From: JAEMQF01 sp963791595
Lineage (GTDB): Bacteria > Pseudomonadota > Gammaproteobacteria > Burkholderiales > Burkholderiaceae_C
Assembly: GCA_963791595.1 (NCBI GenBank)
Contig: CAWBTF010000025.1
Coordinates: 62,001-126,000, forward strand
DNA: 64,000 nucleotides
Direction of reading: 5' to 3'
Part shown: piece after piece, positions 50,274 through 60,342 of the stretch
How positions within the stretch are numbered: position 1 is the first letter of the stretch
Layout: every line of letters begins with the position of its first letter
Notes under the pieces: model-generated
Seen by the model: only the letters and a program-made list of their open reading frames with translations
Told to the model about the DNA's origin: nothing
Database searches by the model: none
Position numbers and translations under genes: made by a program

Positions 50274-51536
50274 ATGAGCAACCCAGCTCCACCCGCGCCG
50301 AGCCGCGCCCTGGCCGGCATGTATTCGCTCGACGATTTCGAGATCGCCGCGAAGCGCTGCCTGCCTCGGCCCGTGTACGCCTATGTGGCAGGCGGCGCCG
50401 AAGCAAACCTCGCGTTCGACGACAACCGCCAGGCGTTTCGCGAACTCGCGCTCGTGCCGCGCGTGCTGCGCAACGTGTCGCAGCGCAGCCAGTCCGTCTC
50501 TCTGCTCGGCCAAGAGTACGCGGCGCCGTTCGGCGCGGCGCCGATGGGCATGCTGGCGCTCACCGCGTACCGCGGCGACGTGATCGTCGCGCGCGCCGCG
50601 CACCAGGCGAACATCCCGACCGTGATCAGCGGCGCGTCGCTGGTGCGCCTGGAAGAAATTCTCGACGCCGCGCCGTCGAGCTGGTTCCAGGCCTACCTGC
50701 CCGGCGAGCTGCAACGCATCAGCGCGCTCCTGGACCGCGTGGCCGGCGCCGGCGTGAAAACGCTGATGCTCACGGTGGACTGCCCCGTCGGCGGCAACCG
50801 CGAAAACAACATGCGCGCCGGCTTTTCAACGCCGCTCAAACCCAGCCTGCGCCTCGCGCTCGACGGCGCGCTGCGCCCGGGCTGGATCGCCAAGACGGTG
50901 CTGCCCACGCTGCTGCGCCACGGCATGCCCTACTTCGAGAACTCGTTCGCCGAACGCGGCGCGCCGATCCTATCCGCCACGGTTCTGCGCGATTTCTCGA
51001 AGCGCGACCACTTCGACTGGAGCCATGTCGCGGCGATCCGCAAGATGTGGATGGGCCCGCTGATCATCAAGGGCATCCTGAACCCGCTGGATGTGGCCGC
51101 GGCGCGCGATCATGGCGCCGACGCGATCGTCGTCTCGAACCACGGCGGGCGCCAGCTCGACGCGGCGATCACGCCGCTGCGCATCCTGCCCGAGATCGTG
51201 GAGCGTGCCGGCGACACGCCGGTGTGGCTCGACGGCGGCATCCGCCGCGGCACCGACGTGCTGAAGGCGCTCGCGCTCGGCGCGCGCTTCGTGTTCGTGG
51301 GCCGGCCGTTCAACTTTGCCGCCGCGGTGGACGGCGAACGCGGCGTCGCGCACGCGATTCAACTCCTGCGCGAGGAGGTGGACCGCGACATGGCCTTGCT
51401 CGGCGTGAACCGCTGCGACGAGATCGGCTTCGAGCACCTGCGCGACGTTCGAGCGCCGTTTCGTCCCGGCGCGCCCACGACAGCCGCAGCGGCGCAACAG
51501 CCCTCCGGCGGGAAGCGGTGGCCAATACAGCCATGA
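50274..51536 (+). CDS. FMN-dependent alpha-hydroxy-acid oxidase, second paralogue
   Basis: 420 aa. MYSLDDFEIAAKRCLPRPVYAYVAGGAEANLAFDDNRQAF, the FMN site AAPMGMLAL, LTVDCPVGGNRENNMRAGF and DAIVVSNHGGRQLDAAITPLRILPEIV mark the lactate/glycolate oxidase family, with catalytic His in SNHGGRQ. The tail after VRAPFRPG is Ala/Gln-rich. It shares only family-level likeness with the gene at 8261, so the two probably act on different 2-hydroxy acids. The 120-bp gap to the divergent radical SAM gene should hold both promoters. Confidence 0.88.
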   Translation: MSNPAPPAPSRALAGMYSLDDFEIAAKRCLPRPVYAYVAGGAEANLAFDDNRQAFRELALVPRVLRNVSQRSQSVSLLGQEYAAPFGAAPMGMLALTAYRGDVIVARAAHQANIPTVISGASLVRLEEILDAAPSSWFQAYLPGELQRISALLDRVAGAGVKTLMLTVDCPVGGNRENNMRAGFSTPLKPSLRLALDGALRPGWIAKTVLPTLLRHGMPYFENSFAERGAPILSATVLRDFSKRDHFDWSHVAAIRKMWMGPLIIKGILNPLDVAAARDHGADAIVVSNHGGRQLDAAITPLRILPEIVERAGDTPVWLDGGIRRGTDVLKALALGARFVFVGRPFNFAAAVDGERGVAHAIQLLREEVDRDMALLGVNRCDEIGFEHLRDVRAPFRPGAPTTAAAAQQPSGGKRWPIQP

Positions 51537-51580
51537 TCATGATCCCAGGAGCACCTTGAAGCACACAGCGAGGGCGCTGC

Positions 51581-51660
51581 GTGGATATCCTGATCGTCGG
51601 GGCCGGGTTTCCCGGTCTGTAGATGCTCCTGAGAAGGCCCGGCAGATCGACCTCGCGGCA
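51581..51660 (+). pseudogene. Remnant of the N-terminus of an FAD-dependent monooxygenase
   Basis: GTG starts VDILIVGAGFPGL, a perfect FAD/NAD Rossmann fingerprint (GxGxxG) as in Baeyer-Villiger monooxygenases, where the next residues are usually YMLxxLR. Here the Tyr codon is a TAG stop (51620-51622), followed in frame by MLLRRPG. Nothing more of the family is recognised before the cyclase gene ends at 51703. It looks like a gene start left behind after deletion. Confidence 0.5.
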
Positions 51661-51702
51661 CTCGCGATCTGCATGGGCAAGTAGGCGGTTGCGGCAGATC
51701 GC

Positions 51703-54700
51703 TCACGTTGCGTTCCTTCGGCCGCACTCGGCTTCCCACGCCGCGGCGATCTGGCGGTTCTCGGGAATTCGGGTCAGAAAGCTTTCGCGCAGGGCGGCGT
51801 CGGTGATCGAGGCGGCTCTCGATTGCAGTTCACGGTAGGCGTCGGCCAGCAGCCCGCAGCGGCGCTCGTCGGCAGCGCTTGCAAGCACGCGATAGGCGCT
51901 GAGTTGCACGAGCCTCGGCTCCTCGGCTCCATCCAGCGTGCCGCCACCGGCCAGGTGCGACAGCAGATCTTCGACCCATTGAATTGCTTTGGCCGAGTCA
52001 CCGAGCTCGAGTACGGCGAGCGCCAGTCCCGCACCGGCGTCGAACCGTGTTCCGCTTTCCATCAGCAGTGCCTGCTCATGAGCGCGCTCGAAGGCTGCTG
52101 CTGCGTCTGTGGGACGCCCAAGGGCGAGTGCAGCTCGCCCGAGCGCGCACCGGGCGAAGACTTCGGTCCTTGGGTCCTCGGCGGCAAGGGCTATTTCGAG
52201 TGCCCGCTTCGCGTGCGCCAGCGCTGGCTCGGGTTCGCCCCGGTGCATGGCGAGCTTCGAGAGGTTGCTGTGCGTGTTCGACTCCGAAAGCCGGTCACCC
52301 ACGGCCTGGCTCATCGCGAGGCTCCTGCTCAAATGCTCTCGCGCTTCGTTGTGGGCGCCCAGATTCAGCCACGACAGCCCCAGGTTGCCGAGCGTGATGG
52401 CTTCGCCCCTGGCGTCGCCCACCTCCGTCGCGATCGACAGTTGCTGCTGGTCCATTTCGAAAGTTGCCATCAGATCGTCTTGCATCGCGGCGATGATGGA
52501 AAGGGTATTCAGGAACATGCCCTCGACAAGACGCAGGCGGTGTGTCCGCGCGGCGGCCAGACCTTCTTGAGCGAGCCGCTTTCCCGCCGAGGCATCGCCG
52601 AGCATGAAAGTCGCAACCGCCAGCAGTTGCTGTGACTGCAACGCAAGCGCAATGTCACCGGCGCGTTCGGCAAGCGCAATCGCTTGCCGTGTGACCTCCA
52701 CCTGAGTGCGGAAGTCGGCAGTCTCCTGGGCGAGGTGGCCGCGATGCCAGGCTGCGACGGCGAGGCCGTGTTCATCGCCCAGCGCTTCGGCGACGCGCTG
52801 CAATGCGTCGATATCGATGCGCTGCTGCGAGCGCAACCCTTGTGCGGCCACGGCCCGCACGCGCGCGTCGAGCAGGCGCCAGCGCAGCCTGAGCGTGTCG
52901 CGGTCTGCCGCGGGTGGCTGGGCGGCGGCCAGATCTCTGTCCAGCAACTCCAGCGCCCGCGTGGCGTAGCTGCCGGCCGCCGCATGCGCGTGGCGGTCCT
53001 TGGCATGCTCCGCGGCGCGCGCCAGGAACTCGGCAGCCTGCCGATGTTCGCCGGCGCTTTCGAAGTGCTCACCAATGACGCCCAGGAAGTCGTTCGCGCG
53101 AACGCCGGTGCGCCCGGCGAGCCACGCAGCGGTTTTGGCGTGAGCTTCGCGGCGGTCGCGCTTGAGCACCGTGTCGTAAGTGACCTGGTGCAGGATCTGA
53201 TGACTGAAGGCGAATTCGCCCACGCCATCGAAGCTGGCTTCCTGACGCGGCACGACGAGCCCGCGCCGAACCAGGGCGGGCAAGGTGCCGATGGAGCGTG
53301 GGTCCACTGCAGCCAGCGCTTGATCCCAAAACAGCAGGCCGATCACCGACGCCTGTTGAAGCGCGAGCTTCTCATCGGGCCGCAATTCATCGAGCCGGGC
53401 CTGCACCACGCCGGCCAGGGTCTGAGGAACCCGGGTGGCCACCAACCGGTCCGGCACGACCGCCCAGCGTTCGCCACGAACGTCGATCGCGCCCACGTCG
53501 ACCAGCATCTTCACCAGCTCTTCCATGTAGAACGGGTTGCCCTCGCCGCCCCCGGTGACAAGCTCGCGCAATGCGGCCGGAACCTCGTCGAGCTTCTTCA
53601 GAAGTTCGCTGACGAGCGAGCGGCTCGCGCTCTTGGCAAGCGGTGCCAATTCGATGCGTTGTGCGGTGTGCGTCGCGACGGAGTCGTCGGCTCGCCGTTC
53701 GAAGAGCGTGGGTCGCGCCAAGCCGAGCATCAGGATCGGCACGTCGCGGTTCAGCTGTTCCAGGGTGCGCAGGAAGTCGAGCGATGCATCGTCGGCGAAG
53801 TGCAGGTCGTCGAGCAAGAGCACCACCGGACATGCATGGCGCGATGCGAATCGGCGCAGGACCTGCGCCGCGGCGTGAAATCCGCGATTGCGGATTTGTC
53901 GCACGTCTTCCTGGATTCCTCGGATGTACCGGCTATCGCCGAAGTCCAGCCCGATCAGGTGGCCGAGCACGTGCGCCTGAGCCAGCGCCATGTCCGCCCC
54001 GTCGTCCGACTCGAACAGCGGGACGATGCCTCGTTCGAACTTTTGCTTGGCATCCGCCATGCTGTCGCTGTCGGCGATCTCGAACCGCCAGGCGAGCACG
54101 TCGCGCAGCAGCCCGTAAGGCTGGTTTTGTGTCTGCGGGTGCGCCCGGCCCTGAAAGATGCAGAAGGCCTCGGGCCGCGCTTCGGCCCAGTTCTCGAATT
54201 CGTACAGCAGCCGGCTCTTTCCCACTCCGGCGTCGCCGACGACGCTGACGCAGACGAGCCTGCGCTCGCTGCACACGCGCAGAAACGCGTCTTGCAGTTG
54301 CGCGAGCTCGGCGTCGCGCCCGATCATTCGCGTCTCCACGCCTTCGATGCCGCGTGTGGCGACGCGAAACGCACGTGGCTTGGCGCGATGCACGAGGTAA
54401 GTGGCGAGCGGCTCGTCCACGCCCTTCACGCCAATCGGCGCTTGTGCCTCGGCGTCGAACACGCCGCGCACGTGGCGGTAGGTATCGTGGCTGATTCGCA
54501 GGGCGCCCGGCGGCGCCGTCTGCTCCATCCGCGCCGCGATGTGCACCGCGGTGCCGCGAATCGTGTGTTCGGCGTCGACGCCGCCGCCGAGCAGCACCTT
54601 GCCGGTGTGCACGCCCACACGCACGTCCATTCCCGAGTGTCCGTGGCGCTGCGCAATCTGCTCGGCGTGGCGGCGGCCTTCGGCGAGCAACGCCAAGCCT

Positions 54701-55077
54701 GCGTGCACCGCGCGTTCCGCGTCGTCTTCGTGGGCGGCGCCGGCGCCGAACACGGCCAGCAGGTTGTCACCCGCGTACTGCAGCACGTTGCCCTGGTGCT
54801 TCTCGACGATGACGGTGCAATCCGCGAGCAGGCCGTCGATCGCCGCGTGCACGTCTTCGGCGTCGAGGCGTTGCGCGAGCGACGTGGAACCCACGACGTC
54901 GAGGAACAGGATCGTCACCTGCCGCAGCGTCTGGTTGGTTGCCGGCGCGTCTGCGAGGGCCGCGAGCTTGGCGCGCAGCGTCGCGAGCGCGATCTCGGTG
55001 ACCTCGTCACCGAGCAGCTCGCGCTGCGCTTGCAGCGCGGCGATTGCGGATTCGAGCTGTTGCCGCTGCGACGACAT
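51703..55077 (-). CDS. Class III nucleotide cyclase with AAA/STAND ATPase and TPR repeats
   Basis: 1124 aa from the ATG at 55077. After a coiled-coil N-terminus (1-45) comes a cyclase domain (50-230): metal Asp60 in ILFLDVVGST, Asp104 in YAGDNLLAVFG, and VHIAARMEQ, where the usual V-N-x-A-A-R has His in place of the catalytic Asn and keeps the Arg. An ATPase domain begins at 255 with Walker A GDAGVGKSRLL (281-291) and a Walker-B-like VVLLLDDLHFAD. From about 680 to the end are TPR-type helical repeats. Such proteins may make cAMP in response to a protein signal; cyclase activity is uncertain given the changed Asn. Single gene, intact. Confidence 0.88.
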   Translation of the reverse strand: MSSQRQQLESAIAALQAQRELLGDEVTEIALATLRAKLAALADAPATNQTLRQVTILFLDVVGSTSLAQRLDAEDVHAAIDGLLADCTVIVEKHQGNVLQYAGDNLLAVFGAGAAHEDDAERAVHAGLALLAEGRRHAEQIAQRHGHSGMDVRVGVHTGKVLLGGGVDAEHTIRGTAVHIAARMEQTAPPGALRISHDTYRHVRGVFDAEAQAPIGVKGVDEPLATYLVHRAKPRAFRVATRGIEGVETRMIGRDAELAQLQDAFLRVCSERRLVCVSVVGDAGVGKSRLLYEFENWAEARPEAFCIFQGRAHPQTQNQPYGLLRDVLAWRFEIADSDSMADAKQKFERGIVPLFESDDGADMALAQAHVLGHLIGLDFGDSRYIRGIQEDVRQIRNRGFHAAAQVLRRFASRHACPVVLLLDDLHFADDASLDFLRTLEQLNRDVPILMLGLARPTLFERRADDSVATHTAQRIELAPLAKSASRSLVSELLKKLDEVPAALRELVTGGGEGNPFYMEELVKMLVDVGAIDVRGERWAVVPDRLVATRVPQTLAGVVQARLDELRPDEKLALQQASVIGLLFWDQALAAVDPRSIGTLPALVRRGLVVPRQEASFDGVGEFAFSHQILHQVTYDTVLKRDRREAHAKTAAWLAGRTGVRANDFLGVIGEHFESAGEHRQAAEFLARAAEHAKDRHAHAAAGSYATRALELLDRDLAAAQPPAADRDTLRLRWRLLDARVRAVAAQGLRSQQRIDIDALQRVAEALGDEHGLAVAAWHRGHLAQETADFRTQVEVTRQAIALAERAGDIALALQSQQLLAVATFMLGDASAGKRLAQEGLAAARTHRLRLVEGMFLNTLSIIAAMQDDLMATFEMDQQQLSIATEVGDARGEAITLGNLGLSWLNLGAHNEAREHLSRSLAMSQAVGDRLSESNTHSNLSKLAMHRGEPEPALAHAKRALEIALAAEDPRTEVFARCALGRAALALGRPTDAAAAFERAHEQALLMESGTRFDAGAGLALAVLELGDSAKAIQWVEDLLSHLAGGGTLDGAEEPRLVQLSAYRVLASAADERRCGLLADAYRELQSRAASITDAALRESFLTRIPENRQIAAAWEAECGRRNAT

Positions 55078-55184
55078 GCCTGTACGGTAAAGCAAAACGG
55101 TGCAACTTGCCGGGCAGTGAGCGTGGCCAGCGCCGCCCTCGGCGCGTTGCACAGGAGAGGATCAGTGCGTTCTCGATGGCGCCC

Positions 55185-55757
55185 TCAGCGGCGCCGAACG
55201 TACTTGCCGTCGAACGCGACGCTCCAGGTCTTGCCGCCGTCTTCCGACGTCTCCCAGAGCTGGCGCACCGAGGCGTCGGGCTGCACCGACCAGCTGATTC
55301 TCTGATCGAGCGTGACGCCCGGTTTGTCGGGGTGCGGTTCGCGCGATTCGAGCACCATCGTCTGGCCGCGCAGTCCGCCGGCAAGGTCGAGCCTGCCGCC
55401 CTGGTTGTCGAGCCAGGTCTGGTGCCAGAGCTTGCTCGCGGCGTCATACGCGTTCAGGCTCGTGCCGGTGAAGCCGCCACGCCCCTGCCAGGTTTCGCGC
55501 AGCGCGCAGCCGCCGAGAATCGGCTCGATCAGGTTTTCGCCGGCGCGTTTGCCGTCGGGCTGGAACACGTCCCAATGCCCGATCCAGAAGTCGAACTGGC
55601 GGAACTGCGGCGCGGAACACGGCGCCGGCCCCGGCTTCTCAGCCGCGCCGGAGGGGTCGCCGCTCTGTGCGCCTGCTTGCGTGACCGGCAGCGCCATTCC
55701 CATCGCCAGCACCGCGCGGGCGGCGTTTTGAAACACGCCGAATCGGCTTGGGTTCAT
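55185..55757 (-). CDS. Exported DUF1579-like protein
   Basis: 190 aa. A signal peptide (ARAVLAMGMALPVTQAGAQ) precedes APQFRQFDFWIGHWDVFQPDGKRAGENLIEPILGGCALRETWQG, a pattern (FDFWxGxWDV ... GC.L.E.W) shared by DUF1579-type beta-barrel proteins, which look like lipocalin-fold small-molecule binders. The second half (LWHQTWLDNQGG, MVLESREPHPDKPG, WETSEDGGKTWSVAFDGKYVRR) continues the sheet. Function unknown. Divergent from the molybdenum oxidoreductase gene with 116 bp between. Confidence 0.75.
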   Translation of the reverse strand: MNPSRFGVFQNAARAVLAMGMALPVTQAGAQSGDPSGAAEKPGPAPCSAPQFRQFDFWIGHWDVFQPDGKRAGENLIEPILGGCALRETWQGRGGFTGTSLNAYDAASKLWHQTWLDNQGGRLDLAGGLRGQTMVLESREPHPDKPGVTLDQRISWSVQPDASVRQLWETSEDGGKTWSVAFDGKYVRRR

Positions 55758-55873
55758 GTGCGGACCTCCTGGGTCACAGCGGTCCGCGAGTATGCCGCGC
55801 GGTGCGATAGTCGCGTCCTGGCGGGCCCTGCCTGCGACAGCACGGCAAGCACCGATTGCATGAGGACAACACC

Positions 55874-58142
55874 ATGAAACGCAGAACCTGGTTGCTCGCG
55901 GGTGCCGGCGCGACAGGCGCGCTGGTCGTCGGCTGGTCGCTGCTGCCGCCGCGCCAGCGGCTCACCACTGCGCAGCCGCTGCCCGTGCGCGACGGCCAGT
56001 TCGCGCTGAACGGCTGGGTGAAGATCGGCGCTGACGACACGGTGGGCGTGGTGATCTGCAAGTCGGAGATGGGCCAGGGCGTGCTCACCGGTTTGGCGAT
56101 GCTTGCCGCCGAGGAGCTGGACGCAGACTGGTCGCGCGTGCGCGTGGAGGCGGCACCGATCGACAAGATCTACAACAACATCGCCGTGATGGTCGACGGC
56201 CTGCCGTTCCACCCCGACAACCACGGCACCGTGAAAGCGGTGGCCGGCTGGATGACGGCCAAGGCGATGCGCGAAATCGGATCGATGGTCACCGGCGGCT
56301 CGACCAGCATCAAGGACCTGTGGCTGCCGATGCGCGAGGCCGGCGCCGCGGCGCGCGCGATGTTGATCGGCGCCGCGGCGCAGCAGTGGAAGCTGCCGGC
56401 CGCCGAGTGCAGCACCACAAACAACAGGGTGATGCACCCCAGCGGCAGAAACGCAAGCTTTGGCGAACTTGCCGCGCTCGCGGCGAAGCAGCCGGTGCCC
56501 CACAAGGTGGCGCTGAAAGACCCCGCCAAGTTCAAACTGATCGGCCAGCCGCTGCCGCGCATCGAGGCACTGTCCAAGACCGATGGCAGCGCGAGCTTCG
56601 GCATCGACGTTCGGCCCGCCGGACTGAAGTTCGCCGCGGTGAAGATGTGCCCCACGCTCGGCGGCAAGGTCGTGCGTTTCGATGGCGCCGCGGCCACCAA
56701 GATGCCGGGCGTGAAGAACGTGATCAAGCTTCGACGGCCACAACGGCGGCACCGGCGGCGTGGCGGTCATCGCCGACACCTGGTTCCAGGCGTCGCGCGC
56801 GGTGGCGCAGGTGAACCCCGTGTGGGACGCCGGAACGGCAGCGGGCATGTCGAACGAAATCGTCTATGCCGAACTCGGCAAGACCCTCGACCAGGACGAC
56901 GGCTTCGGTTACTACAGCGAAGGCGACGTCGAAGCGGCGCTGAAAAGCGCGGCGAAGACGATTCACGCCGAATACCGTGCGCCCTACCTCGCGCACGCGA
57001 CGATGGAGCCGATGAACTGCACCGTACAGGTGGGTGACGGCAAGGCCACGGTGTGGGCATCGACCCAGGTGCCCGGCATCGCGCGCGATGCGGTGGCCAA
57101 GGTGTTGGGCATCGACGCGGGAGAAGTCGACGTGCAAGTGCAACTGCTCGGCGGCGGCTTCGGGCGGCGCCTGGAGGTCGACTTCATCGCGCAAGCTGCG
57201 GCGATCGCGCGCGACGCCGGCGGGGCGCCGGTGCAAACGATCTGGTCACGCGAGCAGGACATGACGCACGACTTCTTCCGCCCGGCTTGCGTGTCGCGCT
57301 TCACCGCGGGTTTCGACAGCTCGGGTAAGCTGATCGCGTGGCGCAACGTGTCAGCGGGCCAGGCGATCATCCCGAACGTGATGAAGCGTGCCTTCGGCGT
57401 GCCCGTGATCGGGCCCGACAAAACGACGAGCGAAGGCGCGTTCGACCAGCCCTACGAATGGCCGAACGCGCGCATCGGCCACGCGATCGTCGAACTGCCG
57501 GTGCCGATCGGCTTCTGGCGTTCCGTCGGCCATTCGCACCAGGCGTTCTTCAAGGAGTGTTTTCTCGACGAAGCCGCTGCCGCGGTGGAGCGCGAACCGG
57601 TGGGCTTTCGCCGCGCGCTGCTGCGCAAGCACCCGCGGCACCTGGCGGTGCTCGAGCGTGCCGCCGAACTGTCCCGCTGGGGCACGGCGCCCTCACCCGC
57701 ACCCGACGGCGCGAAAGTCGCGCGCGGCATCGCGCTGCACCAATCGTTCGGTTCGATCGTCGCGCAGGTCGCGGAGGTCTCGGTCGCTGCCGACAAGACG
57801 ATCCGCGTGCACCGCGTCGTCTGCGTCATCGACTGCGGCCAGGTCGTGAACCCGAGTCTCGTCAAACAGCAGATGGAAAGCGCGATCGTCTTCGGCCTGT
57901 CGGCGGCGCTGTACAGCGAAGTCAAGATCGACAAGGGCCAGGTGCAGCAAAGCAACTTCCACGACTACCCGGTGTTGCGCATGAGCGAGTGCCCGGCGAT
58001 CGAGACCGACATCATCGCCAGCCGCGAGCACCCCGAAGGCGTGGGTGAGCCCGGCACGCCGCCGATCGCGCCGGCGGTGGCTAACGCGCTGTTCGCGTTG
58101 ACCGGACAGCGCTTGCGCAGTTTGCCGCTGAAGTTGGCGTGA
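55874..58142 (+). CDS. Molybdopterin-binding subunit of an isoquinoline/aldehyde oxidoreductase type (IorB-like, frameshifted)
   Basis: About 755 aa across one frameshift near 56728-56732. The N-terminus MKRRTWLLAGAGATGALVVGW is a Tat-type signal or anchor. Frame one: NGWVKIGADDTVGVVICKSEMGQGVLTGLAMLAAEELD. Frame two from FDGHNGGTGGVAVIADTW: LLGGGFGRRLEVDFIAQA, PVPIGFWRSVGHSHQAFFKECFLDE and the catalytic Glu motif GVGEPGTPPIAPAVANALF. It would hydroxylate N-heterocycles or oxidise aldehydes in the periplasm with a [2Fe-2S] partner (IorA-like), which is not adjacent. The lone frameshift is the only lesion. Confidence 0.85.
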
Positions 58143-58162
58143 TCGCGCCCGCCGCCCGCTCG

Positions 58163-59158
58163 TCAGTTCAGTTTGACGCCGAGTTCGGCAGCGCCGGTGG
58201 CGGTTTCCAGCACATAGACCCCCGTTCCCGCGAGAAAGCCCACGCCACCCGCGGCGGTGGTGCCCAAGCCGGTCCATGGCGAATTGGCGGTGAAGGTGGT
58301 GGCCACGTTGACCGGAATTCCGTCGAGCAGATTCAGCGTGATGTTGCTTGCGCTCGCGGTGAAGACACCCCAGTGGCCCGTGCTGGTGCCGAGGATCCAG
58401 GTGCCGTCGGTCTGCGCCGGGGTCATCGCGATCTGCTGCCCACCCACCAGCATGCCGACGCCAAAGCCCGCGGGACGAACGTCTTTCAGGTCGACGATGA
58501 CGACGTTCTGGCCGCCGGATCCGAAGCCGATCGCGGTGCCAATGTTGGTGATGCCGTCCATCACACGCCAGCGGCCGTTGCCCAGGGACACGAGCGTGCC
58601 GCTGGCCGATGCGCCCGTGCACGCGCCGGCGGCCAGGTTGCCGTCGCGGCACGAGGCCCAGGTGCCCGCGGAGTTGATCTGAAACGTACCGTGCGACGCG
58701 CCGCAAACGGCCGCGAGGCAGTTGCGGTGGATGTAGTTGTAGTTGCCGGCGATCGCGTCCAGTGTCGTCACCGGATTTCTCAGGCCGATGAGGGGCACGG
58801 TGATGACGGCAGCGCCGAATTGCTCGCGCACGGCGCCCAGCAGCAGCCCGTTGGGCAGGACGACCACGCGCGCGTTCGGAATGCCCGAAGGCGAATAGCT
58901 GCCGTCGGTATTGCGCACCAGTGTGCCCGAACCGGTTCTGCCGTTCAGGTTGAACTGGCTTTCCGTGATCGTGTAGCTGTAGGTGAGGTTCGTCGTGTCG
59001 ATGGTGTAGTCGAGCAGTTCGCCCGCCATCGCGACCGAGGTGAATCTGGTGGCCGTCGCCGTCTCGTTGTTGCCACCGCCGCACGCGGCGACCAGCGCGG
59101 AAAGCGTGGCGGCGCACACCAGGCGCAGAACCCCTTGAGGCGAAGAAATTGCGAACAT
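58163..59158 (-). CDS. Lipoprotein of unknown function
   Basis: 331 aa. The signal peptide (LVCAATLSALVAACGGG) has a lipobox. The mature protein is beta-rich with many Gly, Thr and Asn, and repeats such as GTWASCRDGNLAAGACTG and LVSLGNGRWRVMDGITNIG; four Cys could form two disulfides. No family is recognised. Its convergence with the IorB-like gene and lack of operon partners give no functional clue. The 215-bp stretch upstream (59160-59374) holds no further feature that I can see. Confidence 0.65.
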   Translation of the reverse strand: MFAISSPQGVLRLVCAATLSALVAACGGGNNETATATRFTSVAMAGELLDYTIDTTNLTYSYTITESQFNLNGRTGSGTLVRNTDGSYSPSGIPNARVVVLPNGLLLGAVREQFGAAVITVPLIGLRNPVTTLDAIAGNYNYIHRNCLAAVCGASHGTFQINSAGTWASCRDGNLAAGACTGASASGTLVSLGNGRWRVMDGITNIGTAIGFGSGGQNVVIVDLKDVRPAGFGVGMLVGGQQIAMTPAQTDGTWILGTSTGHWGVFTASASNITLNLLDGIPVNVATTFTANSPWTGLGTTAAGGVGFLAGTGVYVLETATGAAELGVKLN

Positions 59159-59374
59159 TTTGAAACCCTCAGCGTGATGAAAATCGAAGCCGGCGCAAGG
59201 GTAGCAAGCCCGCCCCGGATCGCACGCCGGCCGCATCGCGGCGCGTGGCCAATTCCACGACTGATGCACGACCGACCCGCGCCAGGCCTTAGGGGCTCAC
59301 TGAAACCTGAAGCGGCGCACCCGAAGACTCGCCTGCGCGTTGACCTGCTGCCGAGTCGGCAGCCGTGCCGCCAA

Positions 59375-60262
59375 TCAATGCGTCAGCGGCGCCGGGTCGA
59401 ACGCGGCACGGCGTGTGCGCGAGGGGCCGAGGTCGATCTGCGGCATTTCGCGCGCGACGAGCTCGAGCACTTCACCCTCCAGCGCAAACAGCTGCGCGAA
59501 CGCATCGCGCGGCGGCGCGCACAGCAGGCGCTCGATACGATCGGCCAGGTTCGCCGGCGCGTGGTCGAACTTCGCCGTCATGCGCTGCATGCGCTTGACC
59601 TGGAAGCGCGTGAAGTAACGCCGGCTCAGCGCCGCGCTCACGCCGCACAGGCGGTAGCACGCGTCGACCTGCAGCTCGCGGCACCACAGCGCAGCATCCC
59701 GGTCGACGATCTGCGAGATCGCTTTCCAGGGTGTGGGTGCCGCAAGAAAATGCTTCACCATCGCGCGCGCCAGCTCGGGTGGGAACGTGGTGAGGCGCGC
59801 CTGCAAGCGCGCCAGTTCGGCGCGGCCGGCCAGCGGCTCGGCTTTCAGAATGCCCTCGCCCAGTTTGTGCAGCGGCGTGTCGGGGTTGTGCTCGACAAGC
59901 AACGCGTCGACTTCGCGGTTCAGCGTCGCATGGTCGCTATACGCGATCTGCACCTCGATGCCATCGACCTGGAACGCGACCACGATGCTGCCCTCGGCGA
60001 GGCTGCCCTGGCTCCAGATCCACGCCGTGCCACCGGCGCGCGCGCAGGCATGCACCAGCACCTCTTGCGCCGGCAGGGCGTTGAAGACGACGCTCATGTC
60101 GACGTCGGACTTCGCATCGGCAATGTCTTCCACCACCGAGCCCGAGACGAACGCGAGCAGCGATGCGTCGTCGATGCCGCGGTGCGAGTCGGCGACCCGC
60201 CGCGCGATGGCGCGGCGCCGGTTCGACGGCGACGGTTCGGTGGGTGGTGTGGGTGCCTGCAT
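59375..60262 (-). CDS. Nucleotidyltransferase-domain protein
   Basis: 295 aa from the ATG at 60262. LLAFVSGSVVEDIADAKSDVDMSVVF is a pol-beta-like nucleotidyltransferase site (GS, then D-x-D), followed by a beta strand VDGIEVQIAYSD with the third acid. The rest is helical (AMVKHFLAAPTPWKAISQIVDRDAALWCRELQVDACYRLCG), as in minimal or MNT-type nucleotidyltransferases that have a fused substrate-binding half. Such enzymes transfer NMP to small molecules or proteins. Substrate unknown. Divergent from the HAD gene. Confidence 0.7.
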   Translation of the reverse strand: MQAPTPPTEPSPSNRRRAIARRVADSHRGIDDASLLAFVSGSVVEDIADAKSDVDMSVVFNALPAQEVLVHACARAGGTAWIWSQGSLAEGSIVVAFQVDGIEVQIAYSDHATLNREVDALLVEHNPDTPLHKLGEGILKAEPLAGRAELARLQARLTTFPPELARAMVKHFLAAPTPWKAISQIVDRDAALWCRELQVDACYRLCGVSAALSRRYFTRFQVKRMQRMTAKFDHAPANLADRIERLLCAPPRDAFAQLFALEGEVLELVAREMPQIDLGPSRTRRAAFDPAPLTH

Positions 60263-60342
60263 GCTGCGACCCGCGCGCGGGGTGGCGCGCGCGGGAGCGC
60301 CATTGAGCCAGAATGGTGCAGCCCCGTCACTTCGGAAAAACG

